Source of the DNA: Bacteroidales bacterium
Lineage (GTDB): Bacteria > Bacteroidota > Bacteroidia > Bacteroidales > S143-33
DNA length: 6,639 nt
Reading direction: 5' to 3'
Assembly: GCA_027083655.1 (NCBI GenBank)
Contig: JALWNS010000131.1
Location: 1-6,639, forward strand
In this document: positions 1 through 6,471 of the stretch, in pieces
Numbering within the stretch: position 1 is the stretch's first letter
Layout of the letters: every line of letters begins with the position of its first letter
Notes under the pieces: generated by a model
What the model saw: the letters and a program-made list of their open reading frames with translations, nothing else
What the model was told of the DNA's origin: nothing
Databases searched by the model: none
Translations under genes and position numbers: made by a program

Positions 1-124
1 ACACTGGTGTTTGCAAACTAACCATTTAACACTCCAAAACTGAATTTAAGCTATACAGTAAACTTTATTTAAGTAAAATACCCGCATTTCCGATATATCT
101 ATACTATTTTATAATAACAAACAA

Positions 125-164
125 GTAACCAGGCGTTATTGAATAACCAAGGGGTTATTTAACC
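125..164 (+). promoter_or_regulatory. metK leader with mutually exclusive hairpins
   Basis: Seen directly: the segment is built from repeated GTTATT and AATAACC units. AATAACC at 142-148 and GGTTATT at 153-159 form a perfect 7-bp stem with a 4-nt AAGG loop. The same GGTTA (153-157) can instead pair with TAACC at 160-164, and ATAAC (143-147) can instead pair with GTTAT at 135-139. A further GTAACC at 125-130 could also compete. The structures exclude one another, as in a switching leader, and lie about 45-85 nt before the metK start. That this RNA regulates metK is inference. It resembles no SAM riboswitch class I can recognise with confidence, and part of the pattern could be chance in AT-rich DNA. 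Confidence 0.35.
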
Positions 165-198
165 GTACAATGAAAGTCGAATAATAATTTAAGGACAA

Positions 199-210
199 AT
201 GAAAATATAA
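199..210 (+). other. three-codon upstream ORF overlapping the metK start
   Basis: ATG at 199-201 opens a frame reading Met-Lys-Ile and stops at TAA 208-210. The last A of that stop is the first base of the metK ATG at 210 (TAATG junction). An AAGGA sequence at 191-195 lies just before it. The arrangement would allow a ribosome ending on the mini-ORF to restart on metK. Whether the mini-ORF is translated is unknown; an ATG this close to a start in AT-rich DNA may be accidental. Confidence 0.3.
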
Positions 211-1520
211 TGTTAAAAGATTACGTTTTTACATCAGAGTCTGTTTCTGAGGGGCATCCTGATAAAGTCGCAGATCAAATTTCTGATGCACTTCTTGATG
301 AATTTCTCAGACAAGATAAGAATTCAAAAGTAGCAGTCGAGACCCTTGTCACCACAGGTCTAGTTGTTTTATCCGGCGAAGTGTCTACCAGTGCCTGGGT
401 TGATGCTCAGACCGTCGCTCGTGATGTTATCCGCCGTATTGGTTATACCAAGCCACATTACCGTTTTGATAGCGACTCGTGTGGGATAATTTCCACCATA
501 CATGAGCAATCCCCTGATATACGCCGTGGCGTTGTGCGTGGTGATTTGCTCAGTCAAGGTGCAGGAGACCAGGGAATGATGTTCGGTTATGCAGTACGCG
601 AAGCAGGAAATCTGATGCCATACTCCATAGAGTTGGCACATTTCCTTTTGCAAGAACTGGCAGAGATACGGCACGAAGGCAAACAGATGCCTTACCTTGC
701 TCCAGATGCTAAATCCCAGGTAACCATCAAATACGACCGTAATGGTAACCCTGTCAAAGTACACACAATAGTTATTTCAACACAACATGATGAATTTATA
801 AAACCTAAGGACAACTCACCTGAGGCCATAGCCCAGGCAGAGAAGGATATGCTCGAGCGTATCCGCTCAGATATTGCCAATATTCTTATCCCACGGGTAA
901 AAGCTAAGCTTGACCCAGACCTAAAGCGTTTCTTTAATGGTGACTTCCGCCTGCTCGTTAATCCTACTGGAAAATTTGTAATAGGTGGCCCTCATGGTGA
1001 CACAGGCCTGACAGGACGGAAAATTATCGTCGACACGTATGGTGGTCATGGCGCTCATGGTGGAGGTGCCTTTTCGGGCAAAGATCCATCCAAGGTTGAC
1101 CGTTCTGCTTCTTATGCCATGCGCCATATAGCCAAAAATGCTGTTGCGGCAGGCCTGGCAGATAAAATCCTCGTACAGGTAAGCTATGCTATTGGTGTGG
1201 CTGAGCCTGTGGGCTTCTTTGTCAACACTTATGGCACTGCAAAAGCTAAAGACAAGAATGGTAATATCCTCACAGATGCTGAGATAGCAGAACGCCTTTT
1301 CCAGATTTTTGACTTGCGTCCGGGGGCCATTATCCAGCGTCTAAAGCTGCTTAATCCTATTTATCTACCTACTGCTTCGTATGGACATTTCGGCCGTACT
1401 CCATACACACAGAAAGTCACAGTATATGAGGATGGTAAGCCAGTAGAGAAAGAAGTTGAGTTCTTTACATGGGAAAAATTAGATATGGTAGACGATATAA
1501 AGAAGGAGTTTAATCTCTAA
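210..1520 (+). CDS. metK: S-adenosylmethionine synthase (methionine adenosyltransferase)
   Basis: Cytosolic enzyme that makes S-adenosylmethionine, phosphate and diphosphate from methionine and ATP; it supplies methylation reactions and polyamine synthesis. The 436-residue product opens with the family signature [13 protein letters not shown] (7-19; His16, Asp18 and Lys19 belong to the active site). It carries the ATP motif GAGDQG (117-122), GDTGLTGRK (263-271) and the glycine-rich loop GGGAFSGKD (284-292). It is about 50 residues longer than the 384-residue E. coli enzyme. The extra length lies mainly around residues 150-240 and near the C-terminus, as in the long MetK form I associate with Bacteroidota. 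The start at 210 puts the N-terminus in register with E. coli MetK. No frameshift or missing motif was seen. The gene stands alone, converging on sppA, with a structured leader upstream and a strong hairpin 63 nt after its stop. Confidence 0.97.
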   Translation: MLKDYVFTSESVSEGHPDKVADQISDALLDEFLRQDKNSKVAVETLVTTGLVVLSGEVSTSAWVDAQTVARDVIRRIGYTKPHYRFDSDSCGIISTIHEQSPDIRRGVVRGDLLSQGAGDQGMMFGYAVREAGNLMPYSIELAHFLLQELAEIRHEGKQMPYLAPDAKSQVTIKYDRNGNPVKVHTIVISTQHDEFIKPKDNSPEAIAQAEKDMLERIRSDIANILIPRVKAKLDPDLKRFFNGDFRLLVNPTGKFVIGGPHGDTGLTGRKIIVDTYGGHGAHGGGAFSGKDPSKVDRSASYAMRHIAKNAVAAGLADKILVQVSYAIGVAEPVGFFVNTYGTAKAKDKNGNILTDAEIAERLFQIFDLRPGAIIQRLKLLNPIYLPTASYGHFGRTPYTQKVTVYEDGKPVEKEVEFFTWEKLDMVDDIKKEFNL

Positions 1521-1583
1521 ATTGTCTGTCTAAAAATAAGCTTTTTATAGCCAAGGCATAAATTACCCGCCAGGCTGTAAATG

Positions 1584-1620
1584 ACGAGGGGGACAGGCGC
1601 CAAGCGCCTGTCCCCCTCGT
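1584..1620. terminator. perfect 17-bp hairpin between metK and sppA, likely terminator
   Basis: The left arm 1584-1600 (ACGAGGGGGACAGGCGC) is exactly complementary to the right arm 1604-1620, with a CAA loop at 1601-1603. On the + strand the stem runs into TTTT at 1620-1623 and then AT-rich sequence, so it suits intrinsic termination of metK. For sppA on the - strand it lies 35 nt past the stop, but only a weak T-rich stretch follows it, so function there is less certain. The arms are strikingly GC-rich compared with their surroundings. This suggests it may also be a dispersed palindromic (REP-like) element. Confidence 0.8.
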
Positions 1621-1655
1621 TTTATATTTCGCAGAGCTTAGAAGCTAACCGTAGT

Positions 1656-3416
1656 TTATTTTATATCAATAATGAAAGGCATAAGAGCCCATGTCTGTGA
1701 TTTCTGGCTAAGCAAGTCTGCCATTGGCAAAAGCTTGTCTATCCCTGGAATATTGGTTGTCAAAAATTCAGATTTTACGTTCGTGTTCTGGTTCATCAAC
1801 ACTTCGAGCAATGTTTTTTGCTTGGGATATTCTACAATGCTATAACTTGTCAGATTAGCCTCTTTAGCGGCTAGCTCTATAGCAAGCTCGAGATTACCGA
1901 GAGTATCTACCAAGCCCAGCCGATAAGCGTCCACTGCAGCCCATACACGGCCCCGACCAATACTATCCACATAATCTTTGTCAAGATCACGGCCCTGGGC
2001 TACACGTGTAATAAATCTGTCATAAATGTCTTCTATAGCAGCACGGACATATTCTGTTTTTGTCTCGTTCATTGGTTCGAGCAGGTTGCCCATGTCTGCA
2101 TTTTCGTTGGTTTTAACAACCTCTGGGTTAATATGTAGCTTGCCGTTTACAAATTTCTCCATATTGAACAAAAGGCCAAATACGCCAATAGACCCTGTGA
2201 TAGTATTACTATCTGCTACAATTTTATCGGCAGCACAGGAGATATAATATCCACCCGAGGCAGCAACACCACCCATGGAAACAATAACTGGTTTTTCCTC
2301 TGCAGTGAGCTCGACCTGCCGCCATATTCTTTCAGAAGCCAATGCACTGCCACCAGGTGAGTTTACTCTCAGGACGATAGCTTTGACATTGGGGTCATCG
2401 CGTAATTTCTTTATTAATTTGACATATTTAGAACCAACTATTGTTGGAGTGTTTAGGTTTAATTCTGTAGAAACGTCCACAATACTGCCTTGTGCATATA
2501 CAATAGCTATCTTATCTTTGCTTGTCTGTGGCATCTTGACTACGCTAGAGGCATATTTATGAATAGATATTGCGTTTAATTTCTTATCAGAATAAATGCC
2601 GGCCAGGCTCTTGAGTGTGTCAACAAGCTGGTCGTAATATATCTGTCCATCTACAAACCCGTATTTGACAGCATCGCTGCCTTTTCTGACTGCGAGGTTA
2701 TCTGCAAGCTGGTTAAGCATATCTATACTTATTCCACGATTTTCACTAGTTGAGTTAAGGACATTTTCCCATATACGTGACAGGAGCAGTTTGTATTGTT
2801 CGCGGTTTTCGGGACTCATGTGGTTTCTGACATAAGGTTCTCCTGCAGATTTATACTCACCATGTCGAATAAGGATAGGCTCTATACCAAGCTTGTCGAG
2901 CAGGTCTTTGTAATAAAGGATTTGTGCAGCCAGACCTTTCCAAACAATATTACCCGTAGGGACAAGGTATATTCTGTCAGCTACAGTGGACAGGTAGTAA
3001 GCTTTGGCGTCGTAAACGTCTGAAAAAGCAATGACAGGTTTGCCGCTAGTTTTGAACTCTTTGATAGCTTCGCGTATTTCTTCTGTCTGCGCCCAGTCAC
3101 CGTTAACAGTGCGTGTGTTTATAAGAATTCCTTTTATGTGTGGATCGTGGGTAGCAAACTCAATGGCCCGTATAATGCTAACCATTGAAACAGGTCCTTG
3201 GTTTCCAAAGGATGATAAATCTTGAACCAGCACTTTATCCTGGATTGGACGCGAGAGGTTAAGAGTTAAGTATGCATTGCGAGGCACCTGTTTGCTTTGT
3301 GAACCTGTTATGAGAATGTTTACCATGATAAGCATCCACAAGGCTGTGGTTAACATGCTATAAAGAAACATTCCCAATATTACAGCTAGTGTTGTTTTCC
3401 AAAAACTATTTTTCAT
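1656..3416 (-). CDS. sppA: signal peptide peptidase SppA, 67K (protease IV) type
   Basis: Membrane-anchored serine protease of family S49 that degrades cleaved signal peptides and probably other envelope peptides. The 586-residue product has one hydrophobic N-terminal segment (about 10-37) after a short basic start. Two tandem S49 domains follow, as in the long E. coli form (618 residues). The catalytic lysine is Lys189 in GEYKSAGEPY (first domain), and the nucleophile is Ser387 in GGVAASGGYY (second domain). They are 198 residues apart, against 200 in E. coli (Lys209 and Ser409). The substrate-groove motif RVNSPGGSA (350-358) and the segment ITGSIGVFG (406-414) are present. The start at 3416 gives the expected N-terminal anchor. 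No Shine-Dalgarno is visible, only A-rich sequence. The gene is divergent from lpxK with a 70-bp gap and converges on metK. Confidence 0.95.
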   Translation of the reverse strand: MKNSFWKTTLAVILGMFLYSMLTTALWMLIMVNILITGSQSKQVPRNAYLTLNLSRPIQDKVLVQDLSSFGNQGPVSMVSIIRAIEFATHDPHIKGILINTRTVNGDWAQTEEIREAIKEFKTSGKPVIAFSDVYDAKAYYLSTVADRIYLVPTGNIVWKGLAAQILYYKDLLDKLGIEPILIRHGEYKSAGEPYVRNHMSPENREQYKLLLSRIWENVLNSTSENRGISIDMLNQLADNLAVRKGSDAVKYGFVDGQIYYDQLVDTLKSLAGIYSDKKLNAISIHKYASSVVKMPQTSKDKIAIVYAQGSIVDVSTELNLNTPTIVGSKYVKLIKKLRDDPNVKAIVLRVNSPGGSALASERIWRQVELTAEEKPVIVSMGGVAASGGYYISCAADKIVADSNTITGSIGVFGLLFNMEKFVNGKLHINPEVVKTNENADMGNLLEPMNETKTEYVRAAIEDIYDRFITRVAQGRDLDKDYVDSIGRGRVWAAVDAYRLGLVDTLGNLELAIELAAKEANLTSYSIVEYPKQKTLLEVLMNQNTNVKSEFLTTNIPGIDKLLPMADLLSQKSQTWALMPFIIDIK

Positions 3417-3465
3417 GTTTAGAGGTTTTTATTTTGGTAATAAATTTACAATTTTTATAAAGCAA

Positions 3466-3476
3466 TTAAGGACAAA
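3466..3476 (+). promoter_or_regulatory. 11-base start-proximal motif shared with metK
   Basis: TTAAGGACAAA occurs here and, identically, at 189-199 before metK. In both cases exactly 10 nt separate it from the ATG. It contains AAGGA, a partial anti-Shine-Dalgarno match, but at a spacing longer than usual (14 nt from AAGGA to ATG). It supports 3487 as the lpxK start and 210 as the metK start. A role in ribosome binding is inference. Confidence 0.4.
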
Positions 3477-3486
3477 AAGGCTAATC

Positions 3487-4545
3487 ATGCAAAAAAAAAT
3501 AAACTGGAGATTGCTGCTCCTGCCTTTTTCATTGGTATATAGCATCATAGCGTTCGTGCGGAATAAGCTTTTTGATTGGGGTATATTACCTTCCTCGTAT
3601 GGTGTCTTGCCCACCATTGTAATAGGAAATCTGACTGTAGGAGGCACGGGCAAGACGCCTATGACTATTGCCACGGCTCGTCTCCTGAGCAAGGAGCTCA
3701 CAGTGGCAATATTAAGCAGGGGTTATAAACGCCAATCCAGGGATTGTCTGCTGGCCGGCGCCCAGGCGTCTTACACACAAATAGGAGACGAGCCCAAGCT
3801 AATAGCTTTGAAGACAAGACTGCCCGTTGCAGTATGTGCAGACCGGCTACAAGGGCTACAGATAATAAAGAACAATATGCCAGATACACAGCTAGTTATC
3901 CTCGACGATGCTTTACAGCATCGCCGTCTCAAGCCTGATGTAAGTATATTGCTTATTGACTATACTCGCCAGGTTTTCGATGACTTTTTCCTCCCAGCAG
4001 GCAATCTGCGTGACAATCTGTATCGCATAAAAGACTGTGATATTGTAGTGTTTACCAAATGTCCTGCAAGCCTTTCGGAGCAAGAGGCACAGAGGCTTGC
4101 CCACAAGGTGGGCAAGCCAAAGGACCATGTTTTTTTTACGCGCATAGTTTACCGGGATTTAATAAATTATTTTACGGGCGAGAGGAAAAGCATTGAATCT
4201 TTGTTTAAGTATAAAGTGTTTACTATTAGTGGTTTGGCGAACAATAGGCCTTTTGTAGAATTTCTAAGAACCAAGGCAGAAATTGTCCAGGCATACGAGT
4301 TTGCCGATCATAAGAATTATAAATTTGCAGAATTACAAAAAATTTTTTATAACTTTGCTCAACTTTACACTGATGGCAAGCTAATTATCACTACTGACAA
4401 GGATTTTGTTAAGATTAGTGAGTTTGATTTGCCCGAACAAATACGCACACGATTGTTTGTATTACCCATTGATGTAGAGTTTTTAATAGATTCACAAGAA
4501 AATTTTAAACACAAAATATTTGAATTATGGAAGAAAACTTGCTAG
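3487..4545 (+). CDS. lpxK: tetraacyldisaccharide 4'-kinase (lipid A 4'-kinase)
   Basis: Membrane-associated kinase that phosphorylates the 4' position of the tetraacyl disaccharide to give lipid IVA, the sixth step of Raetz-pathway lipid A synthesis at the inner membrane. A hydrophobic N-terminal stretch (about 9-24) probably anchors it. The P-loop is GGTGKT (52-57), preceded by VIGNLTV. GDEP (100-103), LDDALQHR (139-146, Walker B-like), LPAGNLRD (169-176), FADHKNY (272-278) and TTDKDFVK (302-309) follow in family order. By alignment from memory, Asp101 and His275 would match the catalytic Asp and His described for Aquifex LpxK. At 352 residues it has normal length. I chose ATG 3487; an in-frame ATG at 3415 would add 24 residues, overlap the sppA start and lacks family support. 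The 3' end overlaps the phosphorylase gene by 19 nt. LpxK implies a lipid A-bearing Gram-negative outer membrane. Confidence 0.95.
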   Translation: MQKKINWRLLLLPFSLVYSIIAFVRNKLFDWGILPSSYGVLPTIVIGNLTVGGTGKTPMTIATARLLSKELTVAILSRGYKRQSRDCLLAGAQASYTQIGDEPKLIALKTRLPVAVCADRLQGLQIIKNNMPDTQLVILDDALQHRRLKPDVSILLIDYTRQVFDDFFLPAGNLRDNLYRIKDCDIVVFTKCPASLSEQEAQRLAHKVGKPKDHVFFTRIVYRDLINYFTGERKSIESLFKYKVFTISGLANNRPFVEFLRTKAEIVQAYEFADHKNYKFAELQKIFYNFAQLYTDGKLIITTDKDFVKISEFDLPEQIRTRLFVLPIDVEFLIDSQENFKHKIFELWKKTC

Positions 4546-5360
4546 TAAAGATCAATAAATCAGCAAATTATCTGAGAAAGGTAACTAATGATTTCTCTCC
4601 TGAAATAGGCATAATTTTGGGCTCAGGTTTAGGTTCGCTAGCACAGGATATTGAGCAGGTGTACAGTGTTGATTATGCAGAGATACCTTATTTTCCAGTT
4701 TCGACGGTAGATGGACATGATGGAAGATTGATTTTTGGTAATTTAGGAGGTAAGCGGGTTGTCGCAATGAAAGGCCGTTTTCATTTTTATGAGGGCTACA
4801 GTATGAAGGAAGTAACCTTTCCAGTGAGAGTGATGAAGTTTTTAGGTATAAAGATGTTAATTGTTTCGAATGCTAGCGGAGGTGTAAATCCAGAATTTCA
4901 TGTTAGTGATATAATGCTTATCCGTGACCATATTAACCTTTTCCCAGAGCATCCCCTAAGGGGAAAGAATTTTGAAGAATTAGGTCCACGTTTCCCGGAG
5001 ATGAGTGAAGCATATAGTCATGAGCTTCGCGATCTTTTCAAACAAATAGCCGAGCAAGAGGGTATAGCTATACAAGAAGGGGTTTATGTAGGTTTGCAAG
5101 GGCCGACTTATGAAACTCCATCCGAATATGGTATGATACGAGCATTAGGAGGAGATGCAGTAGGAATGTCCACAGTGCCAGAGGTAATAGTAGCGCGTCA
5201 TATGGGACTTCCTGTATTAGGCATTTCAATTATTACTGATTTGGGTGGGCCAGATATTAAGTTTACCGTAAGTCATGAAGAAGTTTTGCAAGCAGCAACC
5301 AAAGCAGAACCACATGTGCGTAAGCTAGTTGTTAAATTTGTTGAAAGAGTACAACTTTAA
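4527..5360 (+). CDS. purine nucleoside phosphorylase, trimeric PNP family
   Basis: Cytosolic enzyme that splits purine (deoxy)nucleosides with phosphate into base and (deoxy)ribose 1-phosphate for purine salvage. The 277-residue product follows human PNP closely, even in numbering. The phosphate site has Ser33 (GSGLG, 32-36), His64 (VDGHDGR), Arg84 and His86 (MKGRFHFYEGY, 81-91), and Ala116 (NASGG). The nucleoside site has Glu196 (GPTYET), Met214 and Ser215 (GMSTVPEV), and His250 (SHEEVL). Human Asn243, which contacts the base, is replaced by Asp238 (ITD), so preference for 6-oxopurines should not be assumed. The trimeric PNP family, rather than the hexameric DeoD family, is clear from the motifs. 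The start at 4527 lies inside the end of lpxK, has no Shine-Dalgarno and leaves residues 33-116 in register with the human enzyme. Translational coupling to lpxK is likely. Confidence 0.93.
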   Translation: MEENLLVKINKSANYLRKVTNDFSPEIGIILGSGLGSLAQDIEQVYSVDYAEIPYFPVSTVDGHDGRLIFGNLGGKRVVAMKGRFHFYEGYSMKEVTFPVRVMKFLGIKMLIVSNASGGVNPEFHVSDIMLIRDHINLFPEHPLRGKNFEELGPRFPEMSEAYSHELRDLFKQIAEQEGIAIQEGVYVGLQGPTYETPSEYGMIRALGGDAVGMSTVPEVIVARHMGLPVLGISIITDLGGPDIKFTVSHEEVLQAATKAEPHVRKLVVKFVERVQL

Positions 5361-5409
5361 CCGTGCCATTTCGTTATAACTTTTGACAAAACAGGATTTT
5401 TCTGTTAAA

Positions 5410-5423
5410 AAATTTGCAAATTT
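5410..5423. repeat. 14-bp perfect palindrome upstream of rpoD
   Basis: AAATTTGCAAATTT reads the same on both strands. Its core TTTGCAAA recurs at 5473-5480, over the proposed rpoD -7 element, and at 10-17 in the metK upstream region. It could be a protein-binding site, but AT-rich palindromes arise easily and TTTGC is common in promoters of this phylum. No function is assigned. Confidence 0.35.
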
Positions 5424-5441
5424 ACTTGTAAAATACTAAAG

Positions 5442-5468
5442 CGAATTGACTTTTTATTTATTAATTCG
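5442..5468. repeat. 6-bp inverted repeat spanning the rpoD promoter spacer
   Basis: CGAATT at 5442-5447 is matched by its complement AATTCG at 5463-5468, with 15 nt between them and 21 bp centre to centre, about two helical turns. The left arm overlaps the proposed -33 TTG, and the right arm abuts the -7 element. The geometry would suit a dimeric regulator, but the arms are short and this is inference. Confidence 0.3.
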
Positions 5469-5476
5469 TTTATTTG
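5446..5476 (+). promoter_or_regulatory. candidate Bacteroidota-type promoter for rpoD
   Basis: TTG at 5446-5448 is followed after 20 nt by TTTATTTG at 5469-5476. This fits the phylum's TTG, 19-21 nt, TAnnTTTG pattern with one mismatch (T for A at the second -7 position). Transcription would begin near 5483 and leave a leader of about 57 nt before the rpoD ATG at 5540. Spacing and motif are seen directly; promoter activity is inferred. Confidence 0.5.
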
Positions 5477-5539
5477 CAAACGATATGCAATTTTTTGACG
5501 GGATAACCCTCTGTTAAACATAAAAACCCTTTTCTGGCT

Positions 5540-6400
5540 ATGAGACAGCTTAAAATTTCCAAGTCAATTACCAACCGTGAGAGTGCTTCCCTTGACAAGT
5601 ATTTGCAGGAGATTAGCAAGTATGATTTGATTTCTGTAGAGGAGGAAGTTGAGCTTGCAAGACGAATTAAGAAGGGAGATAAGGAAGCTATGGAGAAACT
5701 TATAAAAGCCAACCTTCGTTTCGTTGTATCAGTTGCAAAACAATATCAAAACCAGGGTCTGAGCCTTCCTGATCTTATAAATGAGGGTAATCTGGGACTG
5801 ATAAAAGCGGCAGAAAAATTTGACGAGACACGAGGTTTTAAATTCATATCTTATGCCGTGTGGTGGATACGCCAGTCAATTATGCAAGCAATAAATGAGC
5901 AAAGCCGTATTGTCCGTCTGCCTCTCAACCAGGTTAGCTCTTTAACAAAATATAAGAAGGCAATACAGGAGTTCGAGCAGAAACACCACCGTAAGCCTAC
6001 AGAAGAAGAGCTAGCTGAATTACTGGAGACTACAGAGGAGAAAATTAAAAAGACTGCTTCTGCCTCAGGCAAAGCCATATCAATGGATGCTCCTTTTGTA
6101 GAGGATGAAGAAAACTCTTTGATTGACATTCTACCAAACGAAGACGCACCCAAAGCAGACGAGACACTGATTCGCGAGAGTCTGAGAGTAGAGATAGAAC
6201 GTGCTCTCTCTACCCTTACAGAACGCGAAAGGGACATTATCAAGCTTTCTTTTGGAATAGGTTGTGAAGCTATTTCTCTGGAAGAAATAGGAGAGCGTTA
6301 TGGCCTAACACGTGAGCGTGTCCGCCAGATACGCGAAAAAGCACTAAAAAAGCTACGTAATACATCCAGAAGTAAGATACTTAAAGATTACCTTGGCTAG
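5540..6400 (+). CDS. rpoD: primary (housekeeping) sigma factor, sigma-70 family
   Basis: Directs RNA polymerase core to housekeeping promoters. At 286 residues it is much shorter than E. coli RpoD (613). It lacks region 1.1 and the non-conserved insert, as is normal for the Bacteroidota primary sigma (the sigma-ABfr type). Region 1.2 covers about residues 17-50. Region 2 covers about 55-125, with [15 protein letters not shown] (76-90) and the -10 melting and recognition stretch DETRGFKF...[11 protein letters not shown] (95-118). Region 3 is about 128-210, and region 4 about 215-275. Region 4 holds LTEREREDI-like sequence from 226 (LTERERDII) and the helix-turn-helix [19 protein letters not shown] (246-264). 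The start at 5540 gives the N-terminus MRQLKI seen in relatives. There is no Shine-Dalgarno, a candidate promoter about 65-95 nt upstream and a strong terminator after the stop. It is probably transcribed alone. Confidence 0.96.
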   Translation: MRQLKISKSITNRESASLDKYLQEISKYDLISVEEEVELARRIKKGDKEAMEKLIKANLRFVVSVAKQYQNQGLSLPDLINEGNLGLIKAAEKFDETRGFKFISYAVWWIRQSIMQAINEQSRIVRLPLNQVSSLTKYKKAIQEFEQKHHRKPTEEELAELLETTEEKIKKTASASGKAISMDAPFVEDEENSLIDILPNEDAPKADETLIRESLRVEIERALSTLTERERDIIKLSFGIGCEAISLEEIGERYGLTRERVRQIREKALKKLRNTSRSKILKDYLG

Positions 6401-6409
6401 AAATCTGAC

Positions 6410-6440
6410 AAAAGCACGGTACACGATACCGTGCTTTTTT
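6410..6440 (+). terminator. intrinsic terminator of rpoD
   Basis: The left arm 6410-6421 (AAAAGCACGGTA) pairs perfectly with 6427-6438 around a CACGA loop (6422-6426), a 12-bp stem ending in six T residues (6435-6440). It begins 10 nt after the rpoD stop. It separates rpoD from the lipoprotein gene, which therefore probably has its own promoter or relies on read-through. Confidence 0.9.
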
Positions 6441-6471
6441 ATAGAAATAAATTTTAAAATTGAGATAAGCC

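Noticed and set aside
110..115. TATAAT, an E. coli-style -10 box upstream of metK
   Set aside because: No -35 at proper distance, and the organism appears to use TAnnTTTG promoters; AT-rich DNA makes TATAAT likely by chance. I could not place a convincing metK promoter.
157..166. ATTTAACCGT resembles part of the SAM-II riboswitch loop
   Set aside because: The flanking GC stem and the downstream GCTAAAA-type pseudoknot strand of SAM-II are missing, so a 10-base likeness is not enough.
369..764. 131-codon open frame on the - strand inside metK
   Set aside because: Lies fully antisense to conserved metK sequence and its translation shows no recognisable domain.
3429..3448. Partial -7 motifs for divergent promoters (TTATTTTG on +, TAAATTTA on -)
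   Set aside because: Neither has a TTG element 19-21 nt upstream, so they are half-matches only.
3415..3486. In-frame extension of lpxK by 24 residues to ATG 3415
   Set aside because: It would overlap the divergent sppA start and use up the whole intergenic gap. The extra residues have no family match, while ATG 3487 has the shared 11-mer at the same spacing as metK.
5851..6243. 130-codon open frame on the - strand inside rpoD
   Set aside because: Antisense shadow of a strongly conserved gene, Ser-rich low-complexity translation, no family resemblance.
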